In this document: positions 44,643-55,948 of the stretch, one piece after another
How positions within the stretch are numbered: position 1 is the first letter of the stretch
Layout of the letters: each line of letters opens with the position of its first letter
DNA from: Pyronema omphalodes
Taxonomy: Eukaryota; Ascomycota; Pezizomycetes; Pezizales; Pyronemataceae
DNA: 64,000 bases
Assembly (NCBI GenBank): GCA_024516155.1
Contig: JAJJXM010000091.1
Location: forward strand, 62,001-126,000
Direction of reading: 5' to 3'
The notes under the pieces: model-generated
What the model saw: the letters and a program-made list of their open reading frames with translations, nothing else
Databases searched by the model: none
Told to the model about the DNA's origin: nothing
Program-made: the position numbers and the translations under genes

Positions 44643-45008
44643 GCAGGTTCGAAAAATCCCCCGATCAAAAAAGTTTTAGAAAAAAAAAAAAAAAAAATTC
44701 CGCGACGCGAAAAAAAAAGAAAAATAACTTGTCGACATGCGACTGAACCCCGCACGGGGGTTGAAATAATTTAGGACGCGACGCGCTCTTTCTTTTTAAC
44801 GGAACCTTTAAACAGCTGCAGGTTCGCGCGTCTTGTCTGTTTTCTATATTCTCTTTGTAGAACAAGCTCCAGCTTCTTCTTTCTCAACTCACGACCACAG
44901 CAAACAACTTCAACACAACAGTTCTTTGTTGAGCTACCAACCACTAGTTACAAACAACTACAGCTCCACAACCGTTTGATCTAAAACATCCGGCAACAGC
45001 AATACATC

Positions 45009-45985
45009 ATGAGTACCGCTTCAGACAGATCGGAATACCACCCCCAACCTCAACCCCAGCCACAGAATGTCGGCCCTGTGAAGATTTCTCAGTCTATCCA
45101 CAGAATCTACAAATCCCTCTTGAAGCACCCCGATCTCAGCCCTTCACCAGAAGTCAATGCTACCTTCTCCGAGCTCGTGGATCTGTGCATTCAGCCCCAC
45201 GACGTCAAATGTGTTGCAGCTATCCTAAACGACAAGCGAGTAGCCAAGCTCTCCGCCCATCTCCGCAGCATCTGCTCTACGGGGGAGTTCAAACTTGAAT
45301 CCTACTGGGCAGAAAAGATCGTCAAGGGCACCAACCAATCCGAAAGTAAGTCACCGTCACAGTCACAGTCACCAAACACCACAATCAAAGCTCTCTATAC
45401 TAACAAACCCCAGCCGAGAAGCTCCTACTTTCCTTCCCCTACTACAACAACTACGTTGACCTCGCCCGTCTTGAGATCTCCGCCCTTTCCGCCGCCCACC
45501 CACAACCCATCAAATCCCTCTGCTTCATCGGCTCCGGTCCAATGCCAATGACCAGTCTCTGTTTCTCCCGCCAACTCACCCCGCCCCCAAGAATCCACAA
45601 CATCGACTGCGACCCGCACGCAATTGCAATCTCCAGCGAACTTTGTAAGAACCTAGGAACGAAGAATATGACGTTCCAACTCGGCAACGCGGCTGAAATT
45701 AAGGATTTCTCGGCGTTTGATGTTGTGTTCCTGGCTGGTCTTGTGGGTGATACGAAAGAGGTGAAAATGCATATTATGTCCAGAGTGGTGGCGAGGTGTA
45801 GACCGGGTGCGTTGGTGGTTCTCAGGAGTGCCCATGGTTTGAGGAAGTTGTTGTATCAGGAGATTGATGTGGGTTGTTTGAGGCAGTTTGGATTGGAGGT
45901 GCTGCTGGTGGTGCATCCGTGGGATCATGTGGTTAACTCGGTGGTGGTTTGTAGAGTGCTGGGGAGGGAGAAGGCGAGGTTGTAG
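45009..45985 (+). CDS. Nicotianamine synthase family protein (302 aa, two exons)
   Basis: Exon 1 is 45009-45345, then a 68-bp intron (45346-45413; donor GTAAGT, branch TACTAAC, acceptor CCCCAG, phase 1), then exon 2 is 45414-45985. Nicotianamine synthase condenses three S-adenosylmethionine molecules into the metal chelator nicotianamine. The family is known in plants and in fungi such as Neurospora. Visible marks are an N-terminal helical domain, then FPYYNNY (120-126), the SAM-binding loop GSGPMPMTS (152-160), acidic IDCDP (176-180), VVFLAGLVG (216-224) and a C-terminal HPWDHVVNSVVV. Length agrees with the family (about 300). The start codon sits in an A-rich leader. The upstream MFS transporter could move nicotianamine or its metal complexes, which is inference from proximity only. 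Confidence 0.9.
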
Positions 45986-48900
45986 AAGAAGGATTGATAT
46001 GGCGGTATTGGATAATAGGGATCTTGGTCATGGGTTGGAAAAAGTGATTTTTTGCTGTTTGGTTGCATTTGGTTTTTTCTTAGTCATTACGCGATATCAT
46101 TGTTGTAGATAGAATACAACGCTTACAGATTCATTATTTTTTATCATCATTAATGAACTATGTAACTGTGACAAGACGGCAACCGTATTCTACGGCATCA
46201 TTTCGGCGTTGCTTGGTCGGCTACACCAACGATAACTACTATAGCCATAAAGCCACGAGTATCCACCGTGTCATACCGGTATCACTTGAGCAAAAACAAC
46301 GAAAATATACACAGACCAATATATTCTCAATACCAGGAGGTTATTCCCAATTTCAATCCGTCCGTTGACGGTTGATGCACAATCGAATCCTCACGCCTCA
46401 TCACTCGATCCCAAAACCCCAACATCCGAAAACCCCAAAATCTCCACCCTTCAACCCCGGAGACCTGACCACACAGTCACGATACCATGGGAAACACTCA
46501 ACGAAGCACAATCAAACCGCAACCATCAACAATTCAAGCCACAGACAGGAGTATATTCCACGAATCCCCATAAAAATAGTGACGCCGGTGTATACCTGCA
46601 CCACCCTGGATTACGCAACGGCAGCGGGGTAATGGTGATATAGTAGTACCTTCATAAGTCATGGATTGGTATAGTATGTATGGATATACCGGGGGCTGAG
46701 TTGGATGTGTACGAAGGACGAATAAATGGCGGGTGAGGGAGTGGGTCCTAGTTGTGGTGTGTTATTGATGGGTGTTAGTCCGGCGACGGGATGTTGTTAG
46801 CAGTTTTCATGAAACGCTGTTTGGTACGGTAACGGCAGAGGAAGAGGTATTGTTACCTGAATTGTAGGGGTTGTATATGTTGGGAGCGACAACTGCAATT
46901 CCGAAATGACCTACCATTAGATCATGAAAAAAAAAGTCAAATGTTATTCCAGAGAATAGCAGACCTAAATAGTAACAGGTTACCTTCAACACAAGAAATA
47001 GAAAAACCAGCTGCGGCCTCCAGTCCAGAACAGCCGCCGTAGAAAACCAGAGAAGAAAAACAGGAAGTACACCGGTACAATATTATGATTCAAGAGCCTA
47101 CTATACCCATGCATGAGCTAGAACAATACAGAGAGTTGGTTTGCATGGAGGATATATAAATGGTGATATCGGGACATGGGTCCAGTTAGGGTCCACTTGT
47201 AGATACGGGGGCGATTGCTTACAGCGCACAATCATAAAAAGCCACAGTCGCCCTTGCAGAGAGATTGCACATGCTTGCTGGATTTGCGGATTCTTTGTTG
47301 CATCATTTTTACGCGGATGAAGTTAGGTATACCCCGGGCCAGCTCTGGGGGATTTAGCAGTGTTAGGATTCTGCCAGGATGAAGTGATTCCGTATGACGC
47401 ACACCCAGAACTGGAGGAATTTGGTGTATTATTAGTTTCTTCATCTTCATCGTATTGGATTGTGTGTACTCTCAATCTCCTGTATGAAGTGTTCATGCTC
47501 GTGTTGTTTTGCTTGGTTTGATGATTCTGTCTCGGGTCCGTCCATATATCCTACGGTCTCCTCGTTCTCTCGCGATTTACAATTCCTTACGATCTTCACT
47601 AACTGATCGATTAGTGTCTACCCGTCCTGATGGGAACATCCTGAAGGTTTTTGACTATTGATCACTTTTCCCGCATTTCCAGAGTATGGCCCGTGCTATT
47701 GCCTCATATTCATCGGCTTCCTCCTACCTCAATTTTCAACGGTTGCCACGCTGATATTAAGAGTGACATGACGATACTCCAGACCTTGAGCATGCCCCAT
47801 ATGCCACCGTCATTTCTGATGTCTGGTATACTTACAATGCTTCCGCCTGGAGCTCCTTAAACCGGTTCCTGTAAAATACTCCACGAACCTGTGTCATTGT
47901 AACATGCAGATTATTCGCCTATAGCACCATGCCTTTTTGAGCGAGCCATTCGTCAATTATTTATACGTAGCTCACAATTGTATCACCATTATCCGTGCTG
48001 TGATCATAGCAAGTACCCATCGGTTCATGTGCATAGTGCATGGAACTGAAGCCAAAGAATACCGTGCGTAGGGAAATCATCAAAGGTGATGCAGTTACAG
48101 ATATTTTGGGTGCACAAGATGGAGATGGAGGATCCTCGTGAAAGACATTTTGTGCACGAATTATTATCCAAACAGAAGAAATATCGCATAACAATTTTCA
48201 GCTGTAGGAAGAAACGATAGGCGATGATGAGGCCCCGAGTGCGCAATGAAATGTTTTGGATAGAAGGTGGAGTTGTTCCGGAGGGAGATGTTTTTCCATG
48301 ATGTAACGTGGTCATGTTACGGGACAACAATTAGAAATGATGAATGGAAGATGGAGGTATTACCTGCGGGAAGACACTGGATCTGAACAGCAGTCACAGA
48401 CCGCTGCTACTGCGATGATGTCAGGATATGCGTCATCAATCATGATGGAGATGGAGGGATTCGTCAGCTTCTATCTTACACCGCGGCACAATACGTAATC
48501 GTGTGCCAACATGTGTCACTTATTGACCTTCCTTCATACGTCAATCTTTGAATACTGATGACGAAACCCAGCATTTTCAGCTATCTGCGGTCCTAGATTG
48601 CGGGACAGAGCTGAGTCATGCAACACATAATCAACGGAAACTCCGGTTGACTTTTAGGTTGGTGTGACGGAAGAAGCTTACGTTTATTGACGTAATATAC
48701 ATGCCGCGTCAGCTAAGCTACGTCAACTATGGGAGAAGTCGAACGGAAAATATATGTAGCATCAACCGCGGGACGTCAGAGCGTAAGAAGCGGCTAGTCC
48801 AGCCGTGCGGTTGCGCGTTCGATAACCTAGTCCATGGAGATCAACACCAAAAGAAGCATCAACAGTGCTGATTGCGGCTGGTAAATTCGCCGACGAGGGT

Positions 48901-50494
48901 GAGAAGCGGCAGTGTGTCACGATATCGAATTTTAACCGCATGACTGTGGAAACTATATAAGCTGTGCTGTTCCCCTCTGAGGTTTACAATATTCCTCTTC
49001 CCACGCCTACTACTTCATCTGAGATTTCGACCAGTATTGTCGGACAACATCTCCACTAGGATGTGTAGACTGTCTATTACTGTAAGACCCATTGTCTCTG
49101 CCTAGCATGTTTCTGCGTGCCTTCATGGAGCTGACCCATTAGTAACTCAGTTTTCCGCCAGCGTTATGCTATGTGCAGGTATTTGATCTTGACTTTTACT
49201 TTCCAGAGTCTCAAATGTACACACGCCGGGAAGGTCAGTAACACTCACTAGGGTGAAATTCCGAAAAGTGGTCCTAACACTCATGGGATGAGTTGTGGTT
49301 TTATTTCATAAATCTGGAATGCTCCTCTATGCATGCCCGATCATCGCCATTGCGAGGAAGAATCTTGGGAAATGGAAATCTCAGACGCTGCAGTGAGGTC
49401 AGCCGATAGGAATTCTGTCAAATCGGGAGGGTAGTTGGCATGTCCTTGCTACAACCTGCCAATGTATTACTGAAATCGTTTGGTACTCCCAGCGCCAGAT
49501 ATATTGCGGACCGTGAGGAAAAGCTGCAGATAAAGCTCCGCTTGAAGAACTTTCATTTCTTCGGCAAATTATTCTTTCCTTGGTCAACTTTCACAGCTTA
49601 AGTCCTGGAGTACTTGAAAGCTATGTATAATTATGCCGGACACACCTTTATACCTGTAGTCCTATGATCAGCCAATAGAACCTCCTTCCGCCTGCATCTG
49701 CCGAGGGCAAACAGCACAGATCAAACATGACCGGGACATTTCAGCACTCCGGTGATAGCAGGACCTCACTGAGATATGTTCAAACGGCGTGCTGTAAGCA
49801 AAGATGATACTTTGAAGAGAAATCATTCACAACAATACTGACTGGCAGTCCCAAAACTGTATTGGGCCTGATACATGGCATCTGTGCACCGATGTTGGCA
49901 CTTCCTTCAACAGCTACGGCAAAGATCGGTCATATGGGACAGCCTCGAACAGGTTGATGTTGATTGCCGTTGAACAGCGATCAAAGCAAGTCTTTCCGGA
50001 TGTAACGCGATAATCTGAATCCCATCAGACACCACAGAAATCCCGGTCCTGCTCAATTCAATAACAATCCGTTTGACTCAGTTCATAATCTGTCATGCAT
50101 CTCGTTCTTATCGTTACCAAGTTGCACATACCACATCAAGAACATTATAGAACAATGATATAGACCATGAACTGTGAAGTTTTCTTCAGGTTGCAATCAG
50201 CTCATGTTGCATATATGGTTGTGGTTGGACTGCCAGGACATCATTTCTGATGACTGTGATTTGGACAATGTCCCATTGAGTCATGCATGTCGGCACACCC
50301 CGCACTGGGGTGGCCCAAAGCTTTCTGTTGCCACCTCAGCGGAGTTTCAGTTGCATAACATTGGATGACATGTCCTGAGCACCATATATTGGAAAGGATT
50401 ACATTCTCCCTCTCATACACCGTAGCGTGGTTTCTGATAATGTCTCAGCACTGTCTTTGCAAGCTTATGGTACGGTCTCGAAATGCATGCCGGC
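45986..50494. other. Gene-poor stretch before the LINE-like insertion
   Basis: I find no gene I can support. The frame 46365-46643 is protein-like but has no ATG. A TATATAA box at 48954-48960 follows a group of ACGTCA/TGACGT sites (48538-48778). It is followed by an ATG at 49061 and a good donor (GTAAGA, 49082), but no convincing downstream protein. The rest is short ORFs without recognisable content. Confidence 0.45.
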
Positions 50495-52412
50495 AACAGC
50501 TACTTTCAACTGGGAAGCGTATACACGGCAACGGCGACCGCCCCGATTCGATCTCAACAACGACCACCGAGACCGTCGATTCTGTCATCGGATTCGGATT
50601 CGCAACACTGATGTACGTTGCTCACTGACTTTTCAGAGCGTTCCACGTTGATTTCGTTGACTTTTGTCACAAAATCAGAGTTTTCCACGCGCTTCGCCTT
50701 ACCCCGCCTCGCGGAATGTCGCCTAAACACCCACAGAGCAACGCCCGACCATCCAGACAATCCAGCAACGCGTACAATGCTCTAGCCGACCTTGCTCAAG
50801 ATGGAACAACCTCCAATCTTATTGCAAGAGATGGAAGAATTGATGAAGTCGATGGATACAGCACTGGGATGGCTGTCCAGAAAGTGGTCTTGGCAAGATC
50901 ACCAGATCCCTCGGCTACACCACACAAGCAGCCAGCAACCACCACGAGCTTCCAGGACCTCAACCAGTCTTACGAAGACACGAATGACCTCTACGACCGC
51001 CTCGATTGTGACTTCGACATGATACACGACGCCCTAAGGATGCGAAATAACGCCTTGCAAGTGAGGTTTGACTTCGCCATGCTGAAACTGGACCACCGAA
51101 TGGGCGAGAATACTGCGCTCCAGGCAGCATATGCCTCCACACAGGCGCAAGTAGCAGATCTAACGGCTGCTGTCGACGCCCTCACGAAGGAAACCAAAGA
51201 TCAGCACGTAAATTCGGTGCCCCCCTCACCGACCACCACGCCCTCCTCTGCCGCCATGGAAGAGGTGACCATGCAACTGTCAGTTGTCCAAAATGACATC
51301 CAAGATGTTCTGGACGCCGTTCGCAATCTTCCCGGCAAGACAAAGCGAAGGGGGAGTGACCAGAACACTGAACCAACCTCACCGACATACCGACGACCGT
51401 CAAACCACAGACCCAGAGCTTCATCACCGGAGCGAAGCTTGATGCAGTCGAAACATGCGACTACCGCCGCTCAGGACAAGCTTGATGCCAACAAGCTCAA
51501 ATCCTCGCCACCTCTCCCTGTAATCTCTTCAACTGAAGTCACGCCTGAACCTCTCCCTGTCAGCACTGCTGGACAGGACACACCTTTACCTGACGCCCCA
51601 AGCGCTGCACCAGCTGGGAACGACGGATGGATGACTGTGAAGGCGAAGGCCACACAGAAGAAGAAGCGGAAAGCGGAGGAGACAATACTTACGGCAGCAA
51701 CATCCAGCAACACCCCTACAGCAAAGAATGATGGAAGGGGAAAGAATATCCACCAACCTAGTCCGACCACCCCCTCTGCACAGAAGACTTGGGCAGAAGT
51801 CGTCAGGAGTGGAGGCATCAACGTCCAGATTGCGCTGGGGAATGGCAATCTTTGACTCACAACACCACCGACAGAAAGGGGAGAGAGGCGAGGAGGGGCA
51901 GCACGAAGGCTGAGGAGGAAGGCAGGAGAGAGTGAGAGAGTCGAGGGGAAGAGGGGCAAGGCGGGCCTGGGTGTCTCTGTGGGCAATGAGTCAGGAGGCA
52001 TCAGTGGAGGAGTCGAGACGGGGGAGGTGAGAGCGGGTGCAGGCAGCCCGCAGGCTGTCTAACGTTTTTAAAAAAAAACAAAAAATAAAAATAAAAAAAA
52101 CAAAAAAAAAAAAAAAAATGGGGGATGTACATGTGGAAGGGTGGAGGACATTCGAACACTGGGCGAGGTGTTTGAAGAGCGTACAGGGCTCAGGGACACA
52201 TAGACGAGAAGGACAGAAATGGAGTACGGATAGATGAGAGGGGGGGGCTACAACCCCAAGCACGAAAGACCGCTCCGGGGCGCACCCGGTGACTATTGGG
52301 GTCACACCCGATAGTTAACAATGTAAATTAATCAGGTAGCTTCCGCCATAACCTTACGGTTAGATGCGTGTATGAATAAAAAAAAAAAAAAAAAAAAAAA
52401 CAGCTACTTTCA
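50495..52412 (+). mobile_element. LINE-like (non-LTR) retroelement with gag-like ORF, no reverse transcriptase, intact target duplication
   Basis: AACAGCTACTTTCA stands at 50495-50508 and again at 52399-52412, flanking a body of about 1.89 kb that ends in an A-run (52378-52400). These are the hallmarks of target-primed insertion of a poly(A)-tailed RNA. The body holds one ORF (50716-51855) and then about 520 bp without coding capacity, including an internal A-rich stretch at 52065-52118. Its 3' region has a GTGAC/GTCAC hairpin (52289-52305) and an AACC-TTAC-GGTT hairpin (52350-52361). No reverse transcriptase or endonuclease frame is present, so the copy is non-autonomous. Base composition is GC- and CpG-rich, unlike the DNA to its right. 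Confidence 0.85.
50716..51855 (+). CDS. Gag-like ORF1 of the LINE-like element (379 aa)
   Basis: It starts with an ATG about 207 bp inside the element. The N-terminus is Ser/Asn/Gln-rich. Residues about 75-155 look like a coiled coil (DLYDRLDCDFDMIHDALRM and on to QVADLTAAVDALTKE), as in ORF1 proteins that trimerise and bind RNA. The remainder is Pro/Ser/Thr-rich with basic patches (KTKRRGSD near 210-217, KKKRKAEE near 321-328) and ends with TWAEVVRSG. No CCHC zinc knuckle is visible. An intact frame in an element that lacks its own polymerase suggests recent insertion, or a selected role such as packaging RNA in trans. Assignment rests on position and composition rather than a recognised domain. 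Confidence 0.6.
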   Translation: MSPKHPQSNARPSRQSSNAYNALADLAQDGTTSNLIARDGRIDEVDGYSTGMAVQKVVLARSPDPSATPHKQPATTTSFQDLNQSYEDTNDLYDRLDCDFDMIHDALRMRNNALQVRFDFAMLKLDHRMGENTALQAAYASTQAQVADLTAAVDALTKETKDQHVNSVPPSPTTTPSSAAMEEVTMQLSVVQNDIQDVLDAVRNLPGKTKRRGSDQNTEPTSPTYRRPSNHRPRASSPERSLMQSKHATTAAQDKLDANKLKSSPPLPVISSTEVTPEPLPVSTAGQDTPLPDAPSAAPAGNDGWMTVKAKATQKKKRKAEETILTAATSSNTPTAKNDGRGKNIHQPSPTTPSAQKTWAEVVRSGGINVQIALGNGNL

Positions 52413-55124
52413 TGTTCATTATTCCCCAATTTTGTCTGTCATTTCCCAGTGTCTTTGCTGTTGTTTTCCATGGTCACAATCAGGTTCCTGAAGGCATCTT
52501 GAAAAGGACATGCCAGCAAACTTCCTGTTGAATTACAAGAGCAAAGAGCCTAGCGGGTCATGCTAGAGCAAGGAAGTAATGGAGGGTGCAGAAGCTTTTT
52601 CAGGAAGTTAGACAGCTGGGGGGGTGGCAGTGGGGGAAGGGGGAGGCGGAGGAGGAGTGTTAAAGGGAAGCGAAAAGTTGGGTGTGTTGTGAAAACATCG
52701 ATTGTCATCAATGTGATCACAGTGCCACCCATTCGAGAGCACCATACCGACGATGAGCAGGGTGATGGCGGCAGAACAGCACCATGAAGAGGCACAGAAA
52801 ACCTTCATAGGAGAGAAGAACATTACCAATCCTGTAAAAACTGTTCACCTCAATGTTCCAGGTCCTAAAATACCCATCATCTGGCCAGCTGTTCATGCCT
52901 GGTACACTTCACAAACATGATATCTACAAGAGGTGTAAAAGCACATTGTGAGCAGCATATTGAGGTCAACATGGTCATGAACTGAAGCTCCCAACGCTGG
53001 GTCTTGTGCAACGATAAAAGGATGTACCAGTACTCAGCATTGTCAAATGATCAGCAAGCTCATTTTCTTAACGCATAAAACAACAACTGCATCCATGAGT
53101 CCAATGTAACAATTCATATGGTGTGGGCACATACTATATCCAGTCTCATGGCCAAAGGCCAACAACGTACTATGGAATACAATGGGTGTGGGAATTGCTC
53201 ATCAGTAAGGAAAGATACATTATGGTGTGTTCCAGGCCTTATTACCTGATTAAAATGCCAGGTTTAGTAATGACATGTTCTGGCAACAAGGCATGCCTGA
53301 TGACTGTATGGTCAGTGGCCAAAGAGCCTAGTGGACATTGGACATACATTGAACATCAATACTATACATGAAGCTGATTCAGGAGTCATTCTCTATCCCA
53401 CATTCTCGTGAATTAGTGAATCTATGTTATACGATAGGAAAGGAAACAGCCCACAATTATCCTTCCCAATGCTGCGCCGACCACCATGACAAAGGAATAC
53501 AATGAATCCAGGAGGATTTGGCGGAGCCCCTTAGAGAGCTGCCCTGGAGTACGGCACCATGGCAGCATCAATCACAGCAGGTTGACTTGGCTTGTTTGGA
53601 GGTTCAGGTACCCGAAACTGTAGTACACTACATTTCTTGTAATTACTCAGACCTCTTGATCCAATAAATATGTATAACACCGTTATTTGTTCATGGTTTG
53701 ATAGGATCTTATCGCAGCCACTCTCTCTTGTTTGAAGCTCACAAAACTTTCACAGTCCATCAGGAGCTCTCTTGTCATCGCTTCCCCTTGACCTGTCGTA
53801 TCATCACTCCTGCTGAAAACCGGCACTGTTCCCATGAATGCATTTTAGATATTACCACTGTGACCTGACGGCCCAAAGTTGAGGAGAACGACACAGGATT
53901 CAATTCAACATCACCGCATCAAGAACGAGCCATTCCAATGACCCTGATAGGATTCCATGCATCGATAGCTTCAACAGATATGCCAATCCTGCACCCCTGC
54001 CTCCCATTACTATCACTCCCCACTCTGGCAGCATGTAGTCCAAGATGTTTTGTCACTCATCACCCTACTATCATTTGAACACTGTCAGGCAATTGTGACG
54101 TGGACCTCAAGGCTCCGACTAACTCTTCAGTGGTGATTGATCTTCAATCATGATTTGTTGATCTGATGCATAACTTTGCTTCAGTTGAGCTGATAATAAT
54201 ATAGTATACTGTAGCCTGCAATCAGTCGCACATTGTTGCATGGTGACCACGCCATGATCAAGATCCTGGTATCAAGCTCAGCCGGTGCATCACCGGACAT
54301 AAACTGTCCACATCCCTATGTATCAATTACTGACATGGCTATCATCTGGATAAGATGCCTTCCGTGCTGCTCAGCGGTGTCACAGACTGCAAGCTTGGTT
54401 TCATAGAGTACTTCACCTGGGAATCCCGTGTTCGGCAATGACAGGCATTGCCCTGGTATGATTCCAATTGAAGGATACACAGTCGTCCATTCTCGGCTAT
54501 TCCCCCATTGATTCCTTCATTATATCTCATTCCTCATGAGATCTGCATTTTCATGGTTCTTGTGTGATGATGTAGTAGACTTGAAGCAACCATTTCGAAT
54601 GTGGGAGCTTTCAGGAACACGTATTCACACGTTAAACAATGCCCTTTAAGATGTTTATGTTGCAATGACGATGAAAGTGGCTGCGGGCTTGTAAGGGGCA
54701 CAAGGCAGAGGAGCGTGAGGTCATCTCTGTAGGCAGGAAGGATGTATATAATATAATACAGGAGCAAAGAGTAGATGTATTACATACAAGATAATGGACA
54801 GGAGATGCATGGCTGGTAGAGCAGTGTGGGAGCAGCATGATTGGAAATGCAGCACCTAACAGGTGGGGTAGAGTACACAAGGACATCTGACTAACGTCAT
54901 GAAAAAATTGACTATGATTGTTGCATAGCATGCCCGACTTTCACTTCCCGTTCCAGTACTATGCTGATTGTGTTGATATTAGTCTCACAGACCCAAATGT
55001 TATTCAATAGAGCACACATTATCAGATGGATAGAATTCGGATATAACAATGCAGTGGTCCCTTTTGACTCAATCTCCTCAGCAAGAGCAATGCATCTGAA
55101 AATCATAGACACGAGCTTCGTAAT
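52413..55124. other. CpG-depleted gene desert, left part
   Basis: Strongly depleted in CpG: I count 4 CpG in 52981-53400, against about 29 in 51001-51420 inside the LINE-like element. TpG and CpA are abundant. ORFs on both strands are short and featureless. The minus-strand segment 54912-55112 may be the decayed 3' part of the SUN-family pseudogene, but I cannot align it. Confidence 0.55.
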
Positions 55125-55948
55125 CTAGAATATGATCTTGTTGAGACATAGGGAAGATTGGAGGAAACAGGGAGCGGGGAGGAGAATTACGTTGCCAGCA
55201 CCAAAGGTGTTATTACCCCACATACAGGGATCATGGACAGAAACACCGGGGCTATTAATATAATAGTGCGCGCCACCTGGTTTAGTTTCAGGCCCATATT
55301 CTGGACCAGGAACCGCGAGCAAGGCTGTAGTGCCTCTGTTGATCAAATTTGGAATCGGCATGGCTTCCTCACAGGGAAGTATGGTCTGACACATATATAC
55401 ATCTCCACCAAGAGTATTGACTGCTGGAAGCTTCCTGGTAGCTTCATAGCAGAGGTTACGGTTAGGGAACGGCTTTGGTGCTACCCTATCCTCCCCACAG
55501 TGATCCCACCATGCTCCTTCCATGGATGGGCATATGCTACTGCTTCTGGATTGTACTGATGCATTAGTGTTCCTGGTTTACAGTTATACTGGCACCATAA
55601 TCCTCTAAAAAGTGAGCTATTTATGAAAGATAATATAAAGAAGGATCAATTAAAGTACTTACGCTGTGCATGGGCGATAATAACTGTCGGCCCAACCTTC
55701 ATCTGATACTATGGAGTCACTGAGAATATCTCGACACTATCCCAGGGAAATGGGCACTCAATATGCGAGTGTACCAGTTGCTTTTCAATAAGGATTGAAC
55801 CATTGACGCCTGGAAAAGTTTCTGTGATATTTTTCCTTGGCTCAGTCATTTCGCCATAAGCAAAACCAGAGCTTAGGCACGGCATTACGAAGATGATCGT
55901 AAATATCTCGGCCATGATGGCTTGAGCTGTTGCTTTTTTTATGAACAT
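55125..55948 (-). pseudogene. SUN-family (Sim1/Uth1-type) cell-wall protein pseudogene
   Basis: Reading the minus strand, the ATG at 55948 (or 55915) starts a signal-peptide-like segment (MAEIFTIIFVMPCLSSGFA). ECPFPWDSV follows, then a +1/-2 frameshift near 55730. The new frame reads SDEGWADSYYRPCTA into an intron (55662-55605; donor GTAAGT, acceptor TTTTTAG). It then reads GLWCQYNCKPGTLMHQYNP, hits a second frameshift near 55500, and continues through KPFPNRNLC, VYMCQTILP, AMPIPN and AHYYINSPGVSVHD-PCMWG. These are the cysteine-rich landmarks of the SUN domain, implicated in wall glucan remodelling and septation. The expected C-terminal part after CMWG is lost. The would-be introns spanning the shifts are only 12-13 bp, so this is decay, not splicing. 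A functional paralogue is presumably elsewhere in the genome. Confidence 0.75.

Noticed and set aside
46365..46643. 92-codon frame after the nicotianamine synthase gene
   Set aside because: Opens with TTG and has no upstream exon I could link; protein-like but unsupported.
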